From Phaeodactylibacter sp. (lineage in GTDB: Bacteria > Bacteroidota > Bacteroidia > Chitinophagales > Saprospiraceae): a stretch of 64,000 bases of DNA. How positions within the stretch are numbered: the first letter of the stretch is position 1; each line of letters begins with the position of its first letter. The translations under genes were made by a program, and so were the position numbers. The notes under the pieces are model-generated. The model was not told the DNA's origin. It was given only the letters and a program-made list of their open reading frames with translations, and made no database searches. Below, one piece after another: positions 52,107-61,094 of the stretch. The stretch is taken from contig NZ_JALEGS010000022.1 in NCBI RefSeq assembly GCF_022763345.1, positions 1 to 64,000 of the forward strand, in the 5' to 3' direction.

Positions 52107-53405
52107 TCAGGCGCTTTCGTATTTAGGCTTTAGGTTGTTGTACAGCTCCATTACTAATGCCCGCCGTTGCAGCAGGGCTTCCAGCTGCTTTTCCGGAACG
52201 ATTTTCAATCGTTGGTGCTGCCGGTACTCCGCCCGGTATTCAAGGTAATATAAGGCGTACTGGCCTGCCAGCAACAGCCCCACATACGCCAGAGAAAGCC
52301 ACCACCACTGGGTAGCCAGAGTTACCACCACCACGGCTATTGTTGTGAGCAGGTATACGCCAAGGCTGGCAGCCCAGCGCACTGGCATCACAAATTCATG
52401 CGTTTTCACACGTGTCTCGGAAATATATTTTCCGGGTAAGGTTAGGGGTTTATTGAAAGCGTACCCCAGTAAGAACACAGGGAAGCTCAGCCACAGCGGC
52501 CAGGCAGGGGGAGGTTGCTTACGCTGCATCAGTGTACGGTCTTCCAAACCGAATTGCCCCAGGTGTTCTATATAGTCTGCTACCGCTTCCCGCAATTCGG
52601 GCAGGGCAACTTCATCAGCGGCGTTTATTTTTTGAGCCACCGCTTTTTCCATCTCAAAACGGGCAGGGTCTTTCGAAAGAACCGAAAAACGCGATTCCTC
52701 AAAAGTACTCCGGTGCATTCGCAGCAAGCCTTCCACCAGCGCGTCATTTTCAGGGTCCTCTACATGAACCAGGCAGTCCTCCAGGGCCGGCCGGACGGCA
52801 TTGGTGAGGTCCATGATGGCTTTGTTGGCATTATGTAGGTAATCCTCCAGGTAGTCCTTAGCCTTTACTGGCTCACCGATTTCAATCATAACTTCGGACC
52901 GGGGGCGCTCTGCGTAGGTAAAGTTCACGCCGCCCGGCACGATGTACACCTCCTCCAGGTCATACGCCTCAATAGCCCCAAAAGCCATGCGGGCGGTCCC
53001 CTTTTTGAGCGGGCGCAACCGTTTGACCTGAATGGTGCTCCCCTCGATGAGGATCATGACGGTACGATTGTCATGCAGTGCGCTGAAAACGGATTGAAAC
53101 GTCTCGTAGTTGTTCTTCACTTTGCTGTAGCCTCCGTCCTTGCGGCGGTAAATGGGCAGCATATTCAGGCCCCGCAGCAGGGTATCAAAAACCTTTTTCT
53201 GAAACAGATTGCCGCGTACGAGAAAAAAGAGCGGGCGGTCCAGAAAACAAGCCATCAAACAAGGCTCAATAAAGGCAGTAGGATGGTTGGAAGCTAGAAA
53301 AACCGGCTTATCCCTTGGCATACGTTCTGCATGGGAAACGTAGATTTTCCGGTAAAAGACCCGCAGCCCCAAACGGGCAATCGGCCGCACAAACGAGTAC
53401 AACAT
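52107..53405 (-). CDS. PlsC-like membrane acyltransferase
   Basis: 432 residues. The acyltransferase motif I is NHPTAFIEP (H-x4-E in place of the common H-x4-D), followed by FFLVRGNLF, the EGST motif (MILIEGSTIQVKRLRPLKKG) and VYIVPGGVNFTY. The C-terminal third has three or four membrane helices (LWLSFPVFLLGYAF, SLGVYLLTTIAVVVV, WWLSLAYVGLLL). It probably esterifies lysophosphatidic acid or another lipid/glycolipid acceptor at the inner membrane. It is the last gene of an operon with the glycosyltransferase (33 bp upstream) and the Omp85-type gene. Confidence 0.88.
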   Translation of the reverse strand: MLYSFVRPIARLGLRVFYRKIYVSHAERMPRDKPVFLASNHPTAFIEPCLMACFLDRPLFFLVRGNLFQKKVFDTLLRGLNMLPIYRRKDGGYSKVKNNYETFQSVFSALHDNRTVMILIEGSTIQVKRLRPLKKGTARMAFGAIEAYDLEEVYIVPGGVNFTYAERPRSEVMIEIGEPVKAKDYLEDYLHNANKAIMDLTNAVRPALEDCLVHVEDPENDALVEGLLRMHRSTFEESRFSVLSKDPARFEMEKAVAQKINAADEVALPELREAVADYIEHLGQFGLEDRTLMQRKQPPPAWPLWLSFPVFLLGYAFNKPLTLPGKYISETRVKTHEFVMPVRWAASLGVYLLTTIAVVVVTLATQWWWLSLAYVGLLLAGQYALYYLEYRAEYRQHQRLKIVPEKQLEALLQRRALVMELYNNLKPKYESA

Positions 53406-53438
53406 GTAGGCTCTCCGTTGGTGAATGAGAGGGTAAAG

Positions 53439-54131
53439 TTAACGATAATTCAAAAGCCTGCAGTAGGTATTGGCCAATCGCTCCTGAGAAAAGCCCAGCC
53501 GGTACATATTGAATACGATTAGATTGGCGAGTTGCACACGCATATAGTTGTTTTCTTCGTACTTGCGCGCAGAGATCAGCGTAGCCTTAGGCATAATTTT
53601 AAACGGATGCTCTTTGCGTACCCGCTGCATAAAGTCATACTCCTCCATAATTTGATAATCCTCCCGGTAACCGCCAAAGGCTTCAAAAACAGTGCGGTCT
53701 ACATAAATCGACTGATCGCCGCCCCGGCACCACATAAAATCAAACCGCGTGAAATAGGCGTTGATTTTTAAAAGTCGGTGATCCGTATCGTAAACCGATT
53801 GGTAAGACCCGATAGGGTAGCCTTCTGCTCTGGCTGCTGCAATGTCATCCAGATAGGTAGCCGGTGGTAGCGTATCTGCATGTACAAAATAAAGCACCTC
53901 CCCCCTACTCTGCCGCACGCCATAATTCATTTGCCGGGACCGCCCTTTCTGTGGAGCAGCCAGTACGGTTGCCCCAGCCGCCTCAGCAGCACCTGTAGTG
54001 TCGTCTGTGCTACCTCCATCCACCACCAGGAGGTCTACCAAGCGGTGGTCAGCATTTTCGCACAGATGAGTGACTACCTTTCCGATTTCCTCCGCTTCGT
54101 TCAGGGCGGGAATAATAATACTTACTGTCAT
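53439..54131 (-). CDS. Family-2 glycosyltransferase (TIGR04283-like)
   Basis: 230 residues: SIIIPALNEAEEIGKVV, then LLVVDGGSTDDTTGAA (nucleotide-sugar binding), QKGRSRQMNYGVRQSRGEVL, VHADTLPP (DxD-type motif HAD) and ECxxDE-like RKYEENNYMR near the end. The KGRxxQMNxGAxxxxG and FxHADT motifs place it in the small TIGR04283-type glycosyltransferases of Gram-negative bacteria. No membrane anchor is visible. It starts 9 bp after the Omp85-type gene and precedes the acyltransferase gene, so the three are presumably cotranscribed. Confidence 0.85.
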   Translation of the reverse strand: MTVSIIIPALNEAEEIGKVVTHLCENADHRLVDLLVVDGGSTDDTTGAAEAAGATVLAAPQKGRSRQMNYGVRQSRGEVLYFVHADTLPPATYLDDIAAARAEGYPIGSYQSVYDTDHRLLKINAYFTRFDFMWCRGGDQSIYVDRTVFEAFGGYREDYQIMEEYDFMQRVRKEHPFKIMPKATLISARKYEENNYMRVQLANLIVFNMYRLGFSQERLANTYCRLLNYR

Positions 54132-54140
54132 AGTCTATTT

Positions 54141-55223
54141 TTAAAAGGCTTCCCCCACTGTGAGGTAAAAGCCACTGCTGCCGGCCGCAAAACCATAGTC
54201 CAGGCGCACATGTACCTGCTCCGCTTCCAGCAGCAAAAATCGTAGTCCAAGTCCGGCTGTCCACCGGGTATTTTGCAGCTGAAACCCGGATATCTCACCC
54301 GCCACGTTGCCCAATCCTCCAAAAATGGCGCCCTTAAGCCGCCAGAACAGCGGAAAGCGGTAACCGCCCTGCAAAATCGCCATCTGCCGGTCTCGATAAC
54401 GCCCCTCGTAGTAGCCTCTCATCCGCCGGGTACCGCCCATGAGGGCCAGGTGAGTAAAAGGTGGTGCTCCGGTATTGAACTCCAAATAGGCATTAAGGGC
54501 AAAGACGGCATCCTCACCTGTAGACCAGTACTTCCGAGCATCCAAAGCAAATTTGGTAAAATCAAACCGGCTTCCGGTGCGGGAACCGCTGTTAATGGCG
54601 CCAAGTTCAAAATAATGCCCGGCAGTAGGGTAAAAAACATTATTCCGCTGATCCAGGAGCACAAAACCGCCCGCCGCTGAAAGCAATCCGCCCGATTGGC
54701 CGACGGTTGACTCCCCGTCCAGCAAGCCTCCCGGTTGCAGCCCGCCTACCTGCATATCATCCAGCCAATAGCGGAAGCCAACGTACCAATCTCCCCAAAA
54801 CTTCCGCGCTGCATTAAGGCGTACTCTTGGGAAACTCAGGTCAAATAATTCCCCTTCGTAATCTTCAAACTCGTTACCGATACCGTAATAGAAATAGGTA
54901 TACCGGTAATAGCCTAATTCTCCGTAGATGTTGTAAGCCTCTGCTTTGGCAAAGATTTGGAATGGGAGATAAGACAATATCTGATTTTCCAACGTATAAG
55001 CTCCGCCCAGTTGCAGCTGCGAAGGCCGGCTGTCCGGCGCTTCTCCCGGTAGCCGGAAGGTATAAATCCCGGCTGCCCCAAAGCCCCAGCTTGTTTCCGG
55101 AGTCAGGAAGACAATGGGCAGGGCCACCAAACGGGAATCGGATTGCGATGTAGTGTCCTCCTGAGCTTGTACAGGCAGCAAGGCCGCTCCCAGGCAAAGC
55201 AGGGTGAATAAGGCTGTCTTCAT
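54141..55223 (-). CDS. Omp85/BamA-type outer-membrane beta-barrel
   Basis: 360 residues with a signal peptide (MKTALFTLLCLGAALLPVQA) and a beta-barrel that ends in Phe (FYLTVGEAF). The Omp85 loop signature is GGTRRMRGYYEGRYRDR followed by LQGGYRFPLFWRL. There are no POTRA domains, so it is a short barrel-only D15/Omp85 relative like those often named surface antigen or patatin-associated in Bacteroidota. Its function is unknown; some short relatives carry phospholipids. It is the first gene of the operon with the glycosyltransferase and acyltransferase genes. Confidence 0.85.
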   Translation of the reverse strand: MKTALFTLLCLGAALLPVQAQEDTTSQSDSRLVALPIVFLTPETSWGFGAAGIYTFRLPGEAPDSRPSQLQLGGAYTLENQILSYLPFQIFAKAEAYNIYGELGYYRYTYFYYGIGNEFEDYEGELFDLSFPRVRLNAARKFWGDWYVGFRYWLDDMQVGGLQPGGLLDGESTVGQSGGLLSAAGGFVLLDQRNNVFYPTAGHYFELGAINSGSRTGSRFDFTKFALDARKYWSTGEDAVFALNAYLEFNTGAPPFTHLALMGGTRRMRGYYEGRYRDRQMAILQGGYRFPLFWRLKGAIFGGLGNVAGEISGFQLQNTRWTAGLGLRFLLLEAEQVHVRLDYGFAAGSSGFYLTVGEAF

Positions 55224-55391
55224 ACGGACAAGGTACGAAGTTTCGTGGGGGCTTGGTTTTAAAGCAGGCCTGTTACACCTTACCCCTATAAGCTATCGGC
55301 CCATCCACCGACATAAATCTGCCCCCAGGATAAAAAAGAAAAAAGGCTCAGAGGAAAATGGTCAGCAAAATGATCTGACCGGAATACCCAT

Positions 55392-56474
55392 CTAATCTGC
55401 CACTGCATATAAAACAACGTTTTCCTGCTTGCCTCGCAACAGAATGCAGCCCATCTCTTTTGCCGAAAAAGCATCCAGCACCTGACCAAGCTTATTGAAC
55501 AACGCTTTGGAAATCAACAGGTCAACGCCAAATTCATTGCATTTGGATTGAATTCGGGCTGTGGTATTTAGAACATCTCCAGAATAGGCAATATCTCGCT
55601 TGACCACGCCAACTTCACCTGCCATCACATGCCCGAAATGCACCCCTGCCTTGAACGTAGGCCGGATGTTGTCATATTTATCCTCATAAAAAGCCGCTCT
55701 TTTTCTTAGCACATCCCGGATATCAAAAAAGCATTGTACGCAGTTGGCTTTATTAAAACCCTCCTCTAAATTCCAGGTAATGACTATTTCATCACCAACG
55801 TACTGATATATCTGCCCCCTCGAATTAATGATCGAAGGGGTCACATCTGCAAAAACCTGCCGGATAAAATTGAAGTAGCGCTTTTCTCCAAGTTGCTCTG
55901 CAATGGTAGTGGAAGCGCGCAAATCCAAAAACATAAAGATGCGCTCCTCCCGTTTGGGCCTAAAGTACTTCCCGAGTAAAAAGGACAAAAAAACACCTGG
56001 CCCATACTTATCACTAACCTGCAAAAACACCATAGTGATAAGTACGGTGAGGAGCCAGAATACGAAACTCTGAAGGTTTCCAACATTTAAAAGAAAATCT
56101 ATCACTCCAATCAGTACCTCCTTGCTAAAGAATGGCATATCTTTTTCATAGGTATTAAAAAAGATGCCATTAATGAAGCTAACGAGCAGGTAAACCAAGA
56201 TATAGGATAACAGGATATCGATCAGGGCAGCCCCATAACTTTTTTTCCTGAGCCATTTTTCCCAACCGAAAACCATCAAACTTCCGCCAAGCACTCCGGC
56301 AATGACTCCCGTTAGCAAGCTACTCTTGAAATAAATTTTTAAATCAAAGCCTATCGGTGTGCAATCAAACATTAGGAACGATGAATAGATCATTAGGATC
56401 TGAAATACAGACACTAGTACCCAAGCACCGGCTATCCAGAGGACTCTTGTTACATTCCTGTTCATCGTTATCAT
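55392..56474 (-). CDS. Membrane-anchored class III adenylate/guanylate cyclase
   Basis: 360 residues. Four membrane helices in the first about 165 residues (VLWIAGAWVLVSVFQILMIY, SSLLTGVIAGVLGGSLMVFG, LIDILLSYILVYLLVSFING, SFVFWLLTVLITMVFL). A class III cyclase domain follows: FMFLDLRASTTIAEQLG (first metal Asp), YQYVGDEIVITW (second metal Asp), AGVHFGHVMAGEVG and SGDVLNTTARIQ (Asn and Arg of the transition state). The Lys that normally precedes the GD motif and selects adenine reads Gln-Tyr here, so substrate choice is unclear. It likely makes a cyclic nucleotide in response to a membrane signal. Confidence 0.85.
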   Translation of the reverse strand: MITMNRNVTRVLWIAGAWVLVSVFQILMIYSSFLMFDCTPIGFDLKIYFKSSLLTGVIAGVLGGSLMVFGWEKWLRKKSYGAALIDILLSYILVYLLVSFINGIFFNTYEKDMPFFSKEVLIGVIDFLLNVGNLQSFVFWLLTVLITMVFLQVSDKYGPGVFLSFLLGKYFRPKREERIFMFLDLRASTTIAEQLGEKRYFNFIRQVFADVTPSIINSRGQIYQYVGDEIVITWNLEEGFNKANCVQCFFDIRDVLRKRAAFYEDKYDNIRPTFKAGVHFGHVMAGEVGVVKRDIAYSGDVLNTTARIQSKCNEFGVDLLISKALFNKLGQVLDAFSAKEMGCILLRGKQENVVLYAVAD

Positions 56475-56562
56475 TTTGCCACAGCAAATTACTGATTTTT
56501 GCTTAAATACAGGGGCAGAGCGGAAGGGTGGAAATAATAGTTATGGTACCTATTGCGCTCCA

Positions 56563-57321
56563 TCAAAGCCAGTAAAAAATAGTGTAAATCATCCCCAGAT
56601 TAAAACCGGCATGGCAACAAATCGCACCAAGCAGAGAACCGGATTGCTTTTTCATCCTGAAAAATAACACGCTAACGAGGAACATACTTAACACCCATAC
56701 TATCGCAGGTACTGTAAAAAACTGCCACTTCCCATCAACGAACACCCAACCAAAATGGGCTATATGCGTAAAGGCAAAGGCAGCGCTGTCTACAATTGAT
56801 GCCCGCCGCTCCCCAACTGAGGCGGCAAAACTACCATGAACCACGCCCCTGAAGAACAGTTCCTCCCCAACCGGGCTAAACAGCATACCCGTGATGGCAA
56901 CGATGAGGAAGAAAATGAACTTCTCCTGACTGGCAATACCTTCCGGAATACCGTAGGATCTGCCGATATATTGGTACCAGTTCTGGTCAGTATCCCCATA
57001 TAACCCGTATCCTATTGCGTACAAAATGAAACTGGCGGCTATCCCAAATGCAAAAGCGGGAACCAAGACTGACCACCTTTGAGCGCGTCGAATTCCGATT
57101 TTTTGCCTGCCCTGCCTGCTTAGAAAAAGAAAAGGAATCAAAGCGGAAATCAGCATAATCAAGCCAATCGAAGCATAGTTCCCCGTTTGATTGGCTTCCA
57201 GGACCAACACAAACCGTGGAATACAAATCATAAGAAGTAAAGCTATTCCAAACTTCCAGTTCCACGGAAAGTACCTGGCCCAAAAGGGACGGAGTTCATT
57301 ACCAGCCATATTGAAGGACAT
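56563..57321 (-). CDS. CPBP (Abi)-family intramembrane metalloprotease
   Basis: 252 residues, about eight hydrophobic helices, with all three CPBP motifs: FSPVGEELFFRGVVHG (EExxxR), AFAFTHIAHFG (FxxxH) and ICCHAGFNLG (HxxxN). These proteins are integral-membrane glutamic/metal proteases related to Rce1, with roles in peptide processing or self-immunity. No bacteriocin gene is nearby. It lies 88 bp upstream of the cyclase gene on the same strand, so they may share a transcript. Confidence 0.88.
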   Translation of the reverse strand: MSFNMAGNELRPFWARYFPWNWKFGIALLLMICIPRFVLVLEANQTGNYASIGLIMLISALIPFLFLSRQGRQKIGIRRAQRWSVLVPAFAFGIAASFILYAIGYGLYGDTDQNWYQYIGRSYGIPEGIASQEKFIFFLIVAITGMLFSPVGEELFFRGVVHGSFAASVGERRASIVDSAAFAFTHIAHFGWVFVDGKWQFFTVPAIVWVLSMFLVSVLFFRMKKQSGSLLGAICCHAGFNLGMIYTIFYWL

Positions 57322-57605
57322 GATCTGATTTAGTAGTCACCAACTAAAGATAAGATATGCCTTCCAAAATCAAAAGCAGAAAGTTTCCACCTCCCTGTAA
57401 CCAATCCCACCTCCCGCATTATGAAGGCAACGAACCAAATTTTAGGGACAGGTTTTTCCGATGTTCCTAATTAATTGGATGCCCCGGGGCTTTTATAACC
57501 CAATTGGAACATTAGCCTGACGGCAAGCGCCTGGCTTTCGGAAAAAATGTATGATAGATGCTATCGAATTTGCAATTAAGCCGTTCTTTTGCAAAAACCA
57601 TTCCT

Positions 57606-58169
57606 ATGAGTGCGCCCAAGCGGACGGTCTCAGAAGCAGACATGCAGGAAGAGTGGCTTGAAGTGCAGGCTGCTCAGAAGGACCCCGCTATGTTCAGGCC
57701 CCTCTATGAGCGCTACCACGAGCCCATCTATCTATACATTTTTCGCCGGACTACTGATGAGATGCTGACGGCAGACCTCTGTTCGCAGGTATTCCTCAAA
57801 GCTATGCAGAAAATCCACCGTTACGAATACCAGGGTGTACCTTTCTCGGCATGGCTCTATCGGATTGCCAGTAATGAAATCGCTCAGCATTTCCGAAAAG
57901 CCAATAAAAACAGGGTGGTCACTATTGAAGACGCCCCCCTGTCGCACCTGGCCGAAGAAATCGGCCAGGAAATACCGGAAGATCTCACGCCCCTGCTTGT
58001 TCAGGCACTGGACTCGCTGAAGGAGGAGGATCTTCAAATAATTGAACTGCGTTTCTTCGAGGAGCGCCCGTATAAAGAAGTTGGCGAAATATTGGGAATT
58101 ACGGAAAACTACGCCAAAGTGAAGACTTTCCGGATTCTGAACCGTATAAAGAAAAATCTGGGCGAATGA
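57606..58169 (+). CDS. ECF-type RNA polymerase sigma factor
   Basis: 187 residues from MSAPKRTVSEADMQEEW; another ATG at 57558 would add 16 residues. Region 2 shows FRPLYERYHEPIYLYIFRRT and AWLYRIASNEIAQHFRK (region 2.4); region 4 shows LKEEDLQIIELRFFEERPYK followed by EVGEILGITENYAKVKTFRI. It belongs to the ECF group with RNA polymerase-binding sigma-2 and sigma-4 only. A membrane-anchored gene follows 91 bp downstream, and its pairing with this sigma suggests an anti-sigma-like partner. Target promoters are unknown. Confidence 0.9.
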   Translation: MSAPKRTVSEADMQEEWLEVQAAQKDPAMFRPLYERYHEPIYLYIFRRTTDEMLTADLCSQVFLKAMQKIHRYEYQGVPFSAWLYRIASNEIAQHFRKANKNRVVTIEDAPLSHLAEEIGQEIPEDLTPLLVQALDSLKEEDLQIIELRFFEERPYKEVGEILGITENYAKVKTFRILNRIKKNLGE

Positions 58170-58260
58170 GGTATCCCCTAACTACAAAACCAAGGGTAAA
58201 CACCGCGCCTGGACATTATGCCTGTTGGACGCCCCGGACCGGGCTGCAAAACCAGCAACC

Positions 58261-60009
58261 ATGAGGAAAAACTACAATTTTAAATTCAACCCGGATCTGC
58301 CTTCCAAATCAGACATCGACAAGCACCGCGACTTCGATGCGCTGTTGGGGCAGTACCACGCTGCACAACGGGCACAGCAAACGGCAAAGATCCGGAAGCT
58401 GGTCTTTCGGGGCCTGAGTGCTGTAGCTGCCGTTGCCTTGCTTGTAATTGGGGTGCGAGCTGCCTTTTTCTCTGGTGAAACAGTGCCTCCAATGAGCAAT
58501 ACCGCTTTCCTGGCTGAGCAACCGTTCATCGATCAGCCTATCGAATCTCTGGCCGCACCGGCTTTCGCCAATTTCCGGGTGAATACGGCTAAGGGTGGCG
58601 TTTACGAGTACCCCAGCGGGTCAAAGTTGGTAGTCCCTGCCGCAGCCTTTGCCAATGATTACGGTCAGCTCATTGGTGGAGAGGTGGATGTGTTTTACCG
58701 CGAGATGCACGATTATGTGGACTTCTTCACTTCGGGCATCCCCATGCGCTACGATTCCGCCGGCAACGCATATCAGCTCGAGTCAGCTGGCATGATTGAG
58801 CTTTACGCCGAGCAGGATGGACAGCGGGTTCAGCTGGCAGTAGGTAAGAAAATTGATATCGAACTCGCTTCTGAAATCCTGATCCGGGCGGACCAGCTCA
58901 ATTCACCGCCCGCCTATAATGTATATTTCCTCGATACCCTGATCAATCAATGGCGCTATCAGGATATCGATCAGCTGCAACTGATGGCGGACGGGCAGAC
59001 GATGGCAAACGATCCTTACCAGAAAGAAAAAAATACCCTGCTTAATGAACTGCAGGTCATCGAAGCCCGCAAGGAAAAACGATTGTCTACGCTCGAGGGC
59101 AGTATTCCCTCCCCAATAAAACCTCTGCGCCCGGTACAAGCCAGCGGCGACCGCCCTACACTTGAGCTCAACTTCCTGGATGGCTCCGTACAGGTGGAAG
59201 ATTCCCGGAACGGACAGGTGCAAAGTGAGCTGGCGCAATTACAGCAGATGTATCAGAATGTCATCTGGCAAATTTCGGAAGACAGCCCGGCCTACGATTC
59301 CAGAGCCTTTGCGGTGGAATGGGAGTCCGTCAGCATCCGCCCAATCAACAACCGGGACTATGAGCTGACCTTGATCCATCCGAAAAACCAAGTCACCCTG
59401 ATTGTCAGCCCTGTACTGATGGGTGAGGACTATCAAAACGCATTGGACCGGTACAGTGAAGAGTTAACCGCCTATCAGAAGACGATGGCAGAACGGGAAG
59501 CTCTCCTGAGCGAAGAACGGGCCGTCATCATTGAAACGGCAGAACAGGAAAAGCAAGCCGCCATTGCCAGCTACGATGAAACGATTGCCGGAGAAGAAAA
59601 CGCCCGCGACCTGCAACATTTGGTCCGCCATAAGGTCATGAACAGGTTTAAAGCAGATAAGCTCGGCGTATGGAACTGTGCCCGCCCGGTACCGGTGTCC
59701 ACTCAGCCCCTGAAGGCGAAGTACAAGGACCAATACGGCAATACTTACCAGAAGGATAAAATGTATCTGGTGGACAAGAGTAAAAACACCATTTACCAGT
59801 TCTACTCTGGCAGCGAGGTGGTGGAAGGCCTCAACCAGAATGCCGACAACCTGATTTGGGTGGTTACACCGGATAACGAAATCGCGGTACTCCGGTCCGC
59901 TCAACTCCGCCGCATCAATCAGAAGCCAGGAAAGCCTGCGACCCTTGAGATGGAAGTGCTCGGACAACCTGCTGATGCACGCGAAGCACGGGAAATGCTA
60001 CAGTTTTAG
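58261..60009 (+). CDS. Membrane-anchored partner of the ECF sigma factor, unknown function
   Basis: 582 residues from MRKNYNFKFNPDLPSKSDID. A cytoplasmic N-terminus of about 50 residues with FDALLGQYHAAQRA precedes one membrane helix (LVFRGLSAVAAVALLVIGVR, about residues 50-70). About 510 periplasmic residues follow, with an early beta domain (GGVYEYPSGSKLVVPAAAFA) and an Ala/Glu-rich helical part near residues 410-460. There is no zinc-binding anti-sigma HxxxCxxC motif. The arrangement (sigma followed by a single-helix protein) suggests a regulator or sensor, but no direct anti-sigma domain is recognisable. It ends 30 bp from the convergent isoaspartyl peptidase gene. Confidence 0.7.
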   Translation: MRKNYNFKFNPDLPSKSDIDKHRDFDALLGQYHAAQRAQQTAKIRKLVFRGLSAVAAVALLVIGVRAAFFSGETVPPMSNTAFLAEQPFIDQPIESLAAPAFANFRVNTAKGGVYEYPSGSKLVVPAAAFANDYGQLIGGEVDVFYREMHDYVDFFTSGIPMRYDSAGNAYQLESAGMIELYAEQDGQRVQLAVGKKIDIELASEILIRADQLNSPPAYNVYFLDTLINQWRYQDIDQLQLMADGQTMANDPYQKEKNTLLNELQVIEARKEKRLSTLEGSIPSPIKPLRPVQASGDRPTLELNFLDGSVQVEDSRNGQVQSELAQLQQMYQNVIWQISEDSPAYDSRAFAVEWESVSIRPINNRDYELTLIHPKNQVTLIVSPVLMGEDYQNALDRYSEELTAYQKTMAEREALLSEERAVIIETAEQEKQAAIASYDETIAGEENARDLQHLVRHKVMNRFKADKLGVWNCARPVPVSTQPLKAKYKDQYGNTYQKDKMYLVDKSKNTIYQFYSGSEVVEGLNQNADNLIWVVTPDNEIAVLRSAQLRRINQKPGKPATLEMEVLGQPADAREAREMLQF

Positions 60010-60039
60010 TGCAGATTTCAGAGCGTTTGCCAGAACCCT

Positions 60040-61083
60040 TTATTCCACCATTTCGCCAAACAAGCCCACTTCACGCTCGCCCGGGCGGGCATACCCACGG
60101 TACATGCCGGGGGTGTTAAATGGCATCGTAATGTTGCCGTTTTTGTCGATGGCAATAAGCCCGCCTGCACCGCCCGCCTCCTTCAGTTTTTCGTGGATAA
60201 TATGCTGCCCTGCCGCTTCCAGGCTCATCCCCTTGTAGGCCATTAGTGCCGTCATATCGTGCCCGACGGCGTACCGGATAAAATACTCTCCGTGCCCGGT
60301 ACAGGACACCCCACAGGTGGCATTATCCGCGTAAGTACCAGCGCCGATCACCGGGACGTCACCGAACCGCCCGTAACGTTTATTGGTCATTCCTCCGGTG
60401 GAAGTCCCCGCTGTGATATTGCCACTTTTATCCAGGGCCACACAGCCTACAGTGCCGTATTTATAATCCACAGGCAGCAAGGCGCCACTTTTTTGGTTCT
60501 CCGCCGCCCGGGCACGTTGCAGGGCCTTCCACCGGCTTTCGGTGTAGAAATAATCGGCAGCGACGGTATCCAGCCCCTGCTCGATGGCAAATGTTTCTGC
60601 ACCCGCCCCCGTAAGCAGTACGTGCCTCGAATGCTCCAGTACCGCCCGCGCGGCCCGGATGGGGTTGCGCACGTGGTGCAATCCACCCACAGCACCCGCA
60701 TTTAGTGTTGCGCCATCCATAATGGAGGCGTCGAGCTCATTTTGCCCATCGCTGGTAAAGACCGCTCCTTTGCCGGCATTAAACAGGGGAGAATCTTCCA
60801 GGAAAATGATCGTTTGCTCCACCGCATCCCGGCTGCTGCCCCCGGCTTTGAGAATGTCTTCCCCAATCGTCAGAGCGGTGTTCAGGGCTTCCCGATAAGC
60901 GGCTTCCTGTTCTCCGGTGATATTTTCCGGCAGGATCGTCCCTGCCCCACCGTGGATGACGATGGCGTAAGCGGGCTTTTCAAGACCAGCCTCAGCAGTA
61001 GCCGCCGCCTCCGAACCCGATGTGGGGTTCTTTGAACAAAAAGCGGCGCTCAAGGCCATTAGGATGATTAGAATGCGGTTCAT
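60040..61083 (-). CDS. Isoaspartyl peptidase / L-asparaginase (Ntn-hydrolase), lipoprotein
   Basis: 347 residues from MNRILIILMALSAAFCSKNP; the cysteine in AAFC is a likely lipidation site. The T2 asparaginase family order is visible: YAIVIHGGAGTI, LFNAGKGAVFTSDGQNELDA, then the autocleavage site in KYGTVGCVALD, where Thr of GTVG becomes the N-terminal nucleophile, and GTSTGGMTNKRYGRFGD and GTYADN. It removes beta-aspartyl linkages from peptides or asparagine outside the cytoplasm. It begins 11 bp behind the SprB-repeat gene and is probably cotranscribed with it. Confidence 0.92.
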   Translation of the reverse strand: MNRILIILMALSAAFCSKNPTSGSEAAATAEAGLEKPAYAIVIHGGAGTILPENITGEQEAAYREALNTALTIGEDILKAGGSSRDAVEQTIIFLEDSPLFNAGKGAVFTSDGQNELDASIMDGATLNAGAVGGLHHVRNPIRAARAVLEHSRHVLLTGAGAETFAIEQGLDTVAADYFYTESRWKALQRARAAENQKSGALLPVDYKYGTVGCVALDKSGNITAGTSTGGMTNKRYGRFGDVPVIGAGTYADNATCGVSCTGHGEYFIRYAVGHDMTALMAYKGMSLEAAGQHIIHEKLKEAGGAGGLIAIDKNGNITMPFNTPGMYRGYARPGEREVGLFGEMVE

Positions 61084-61094
61084 AATTAACTTTT

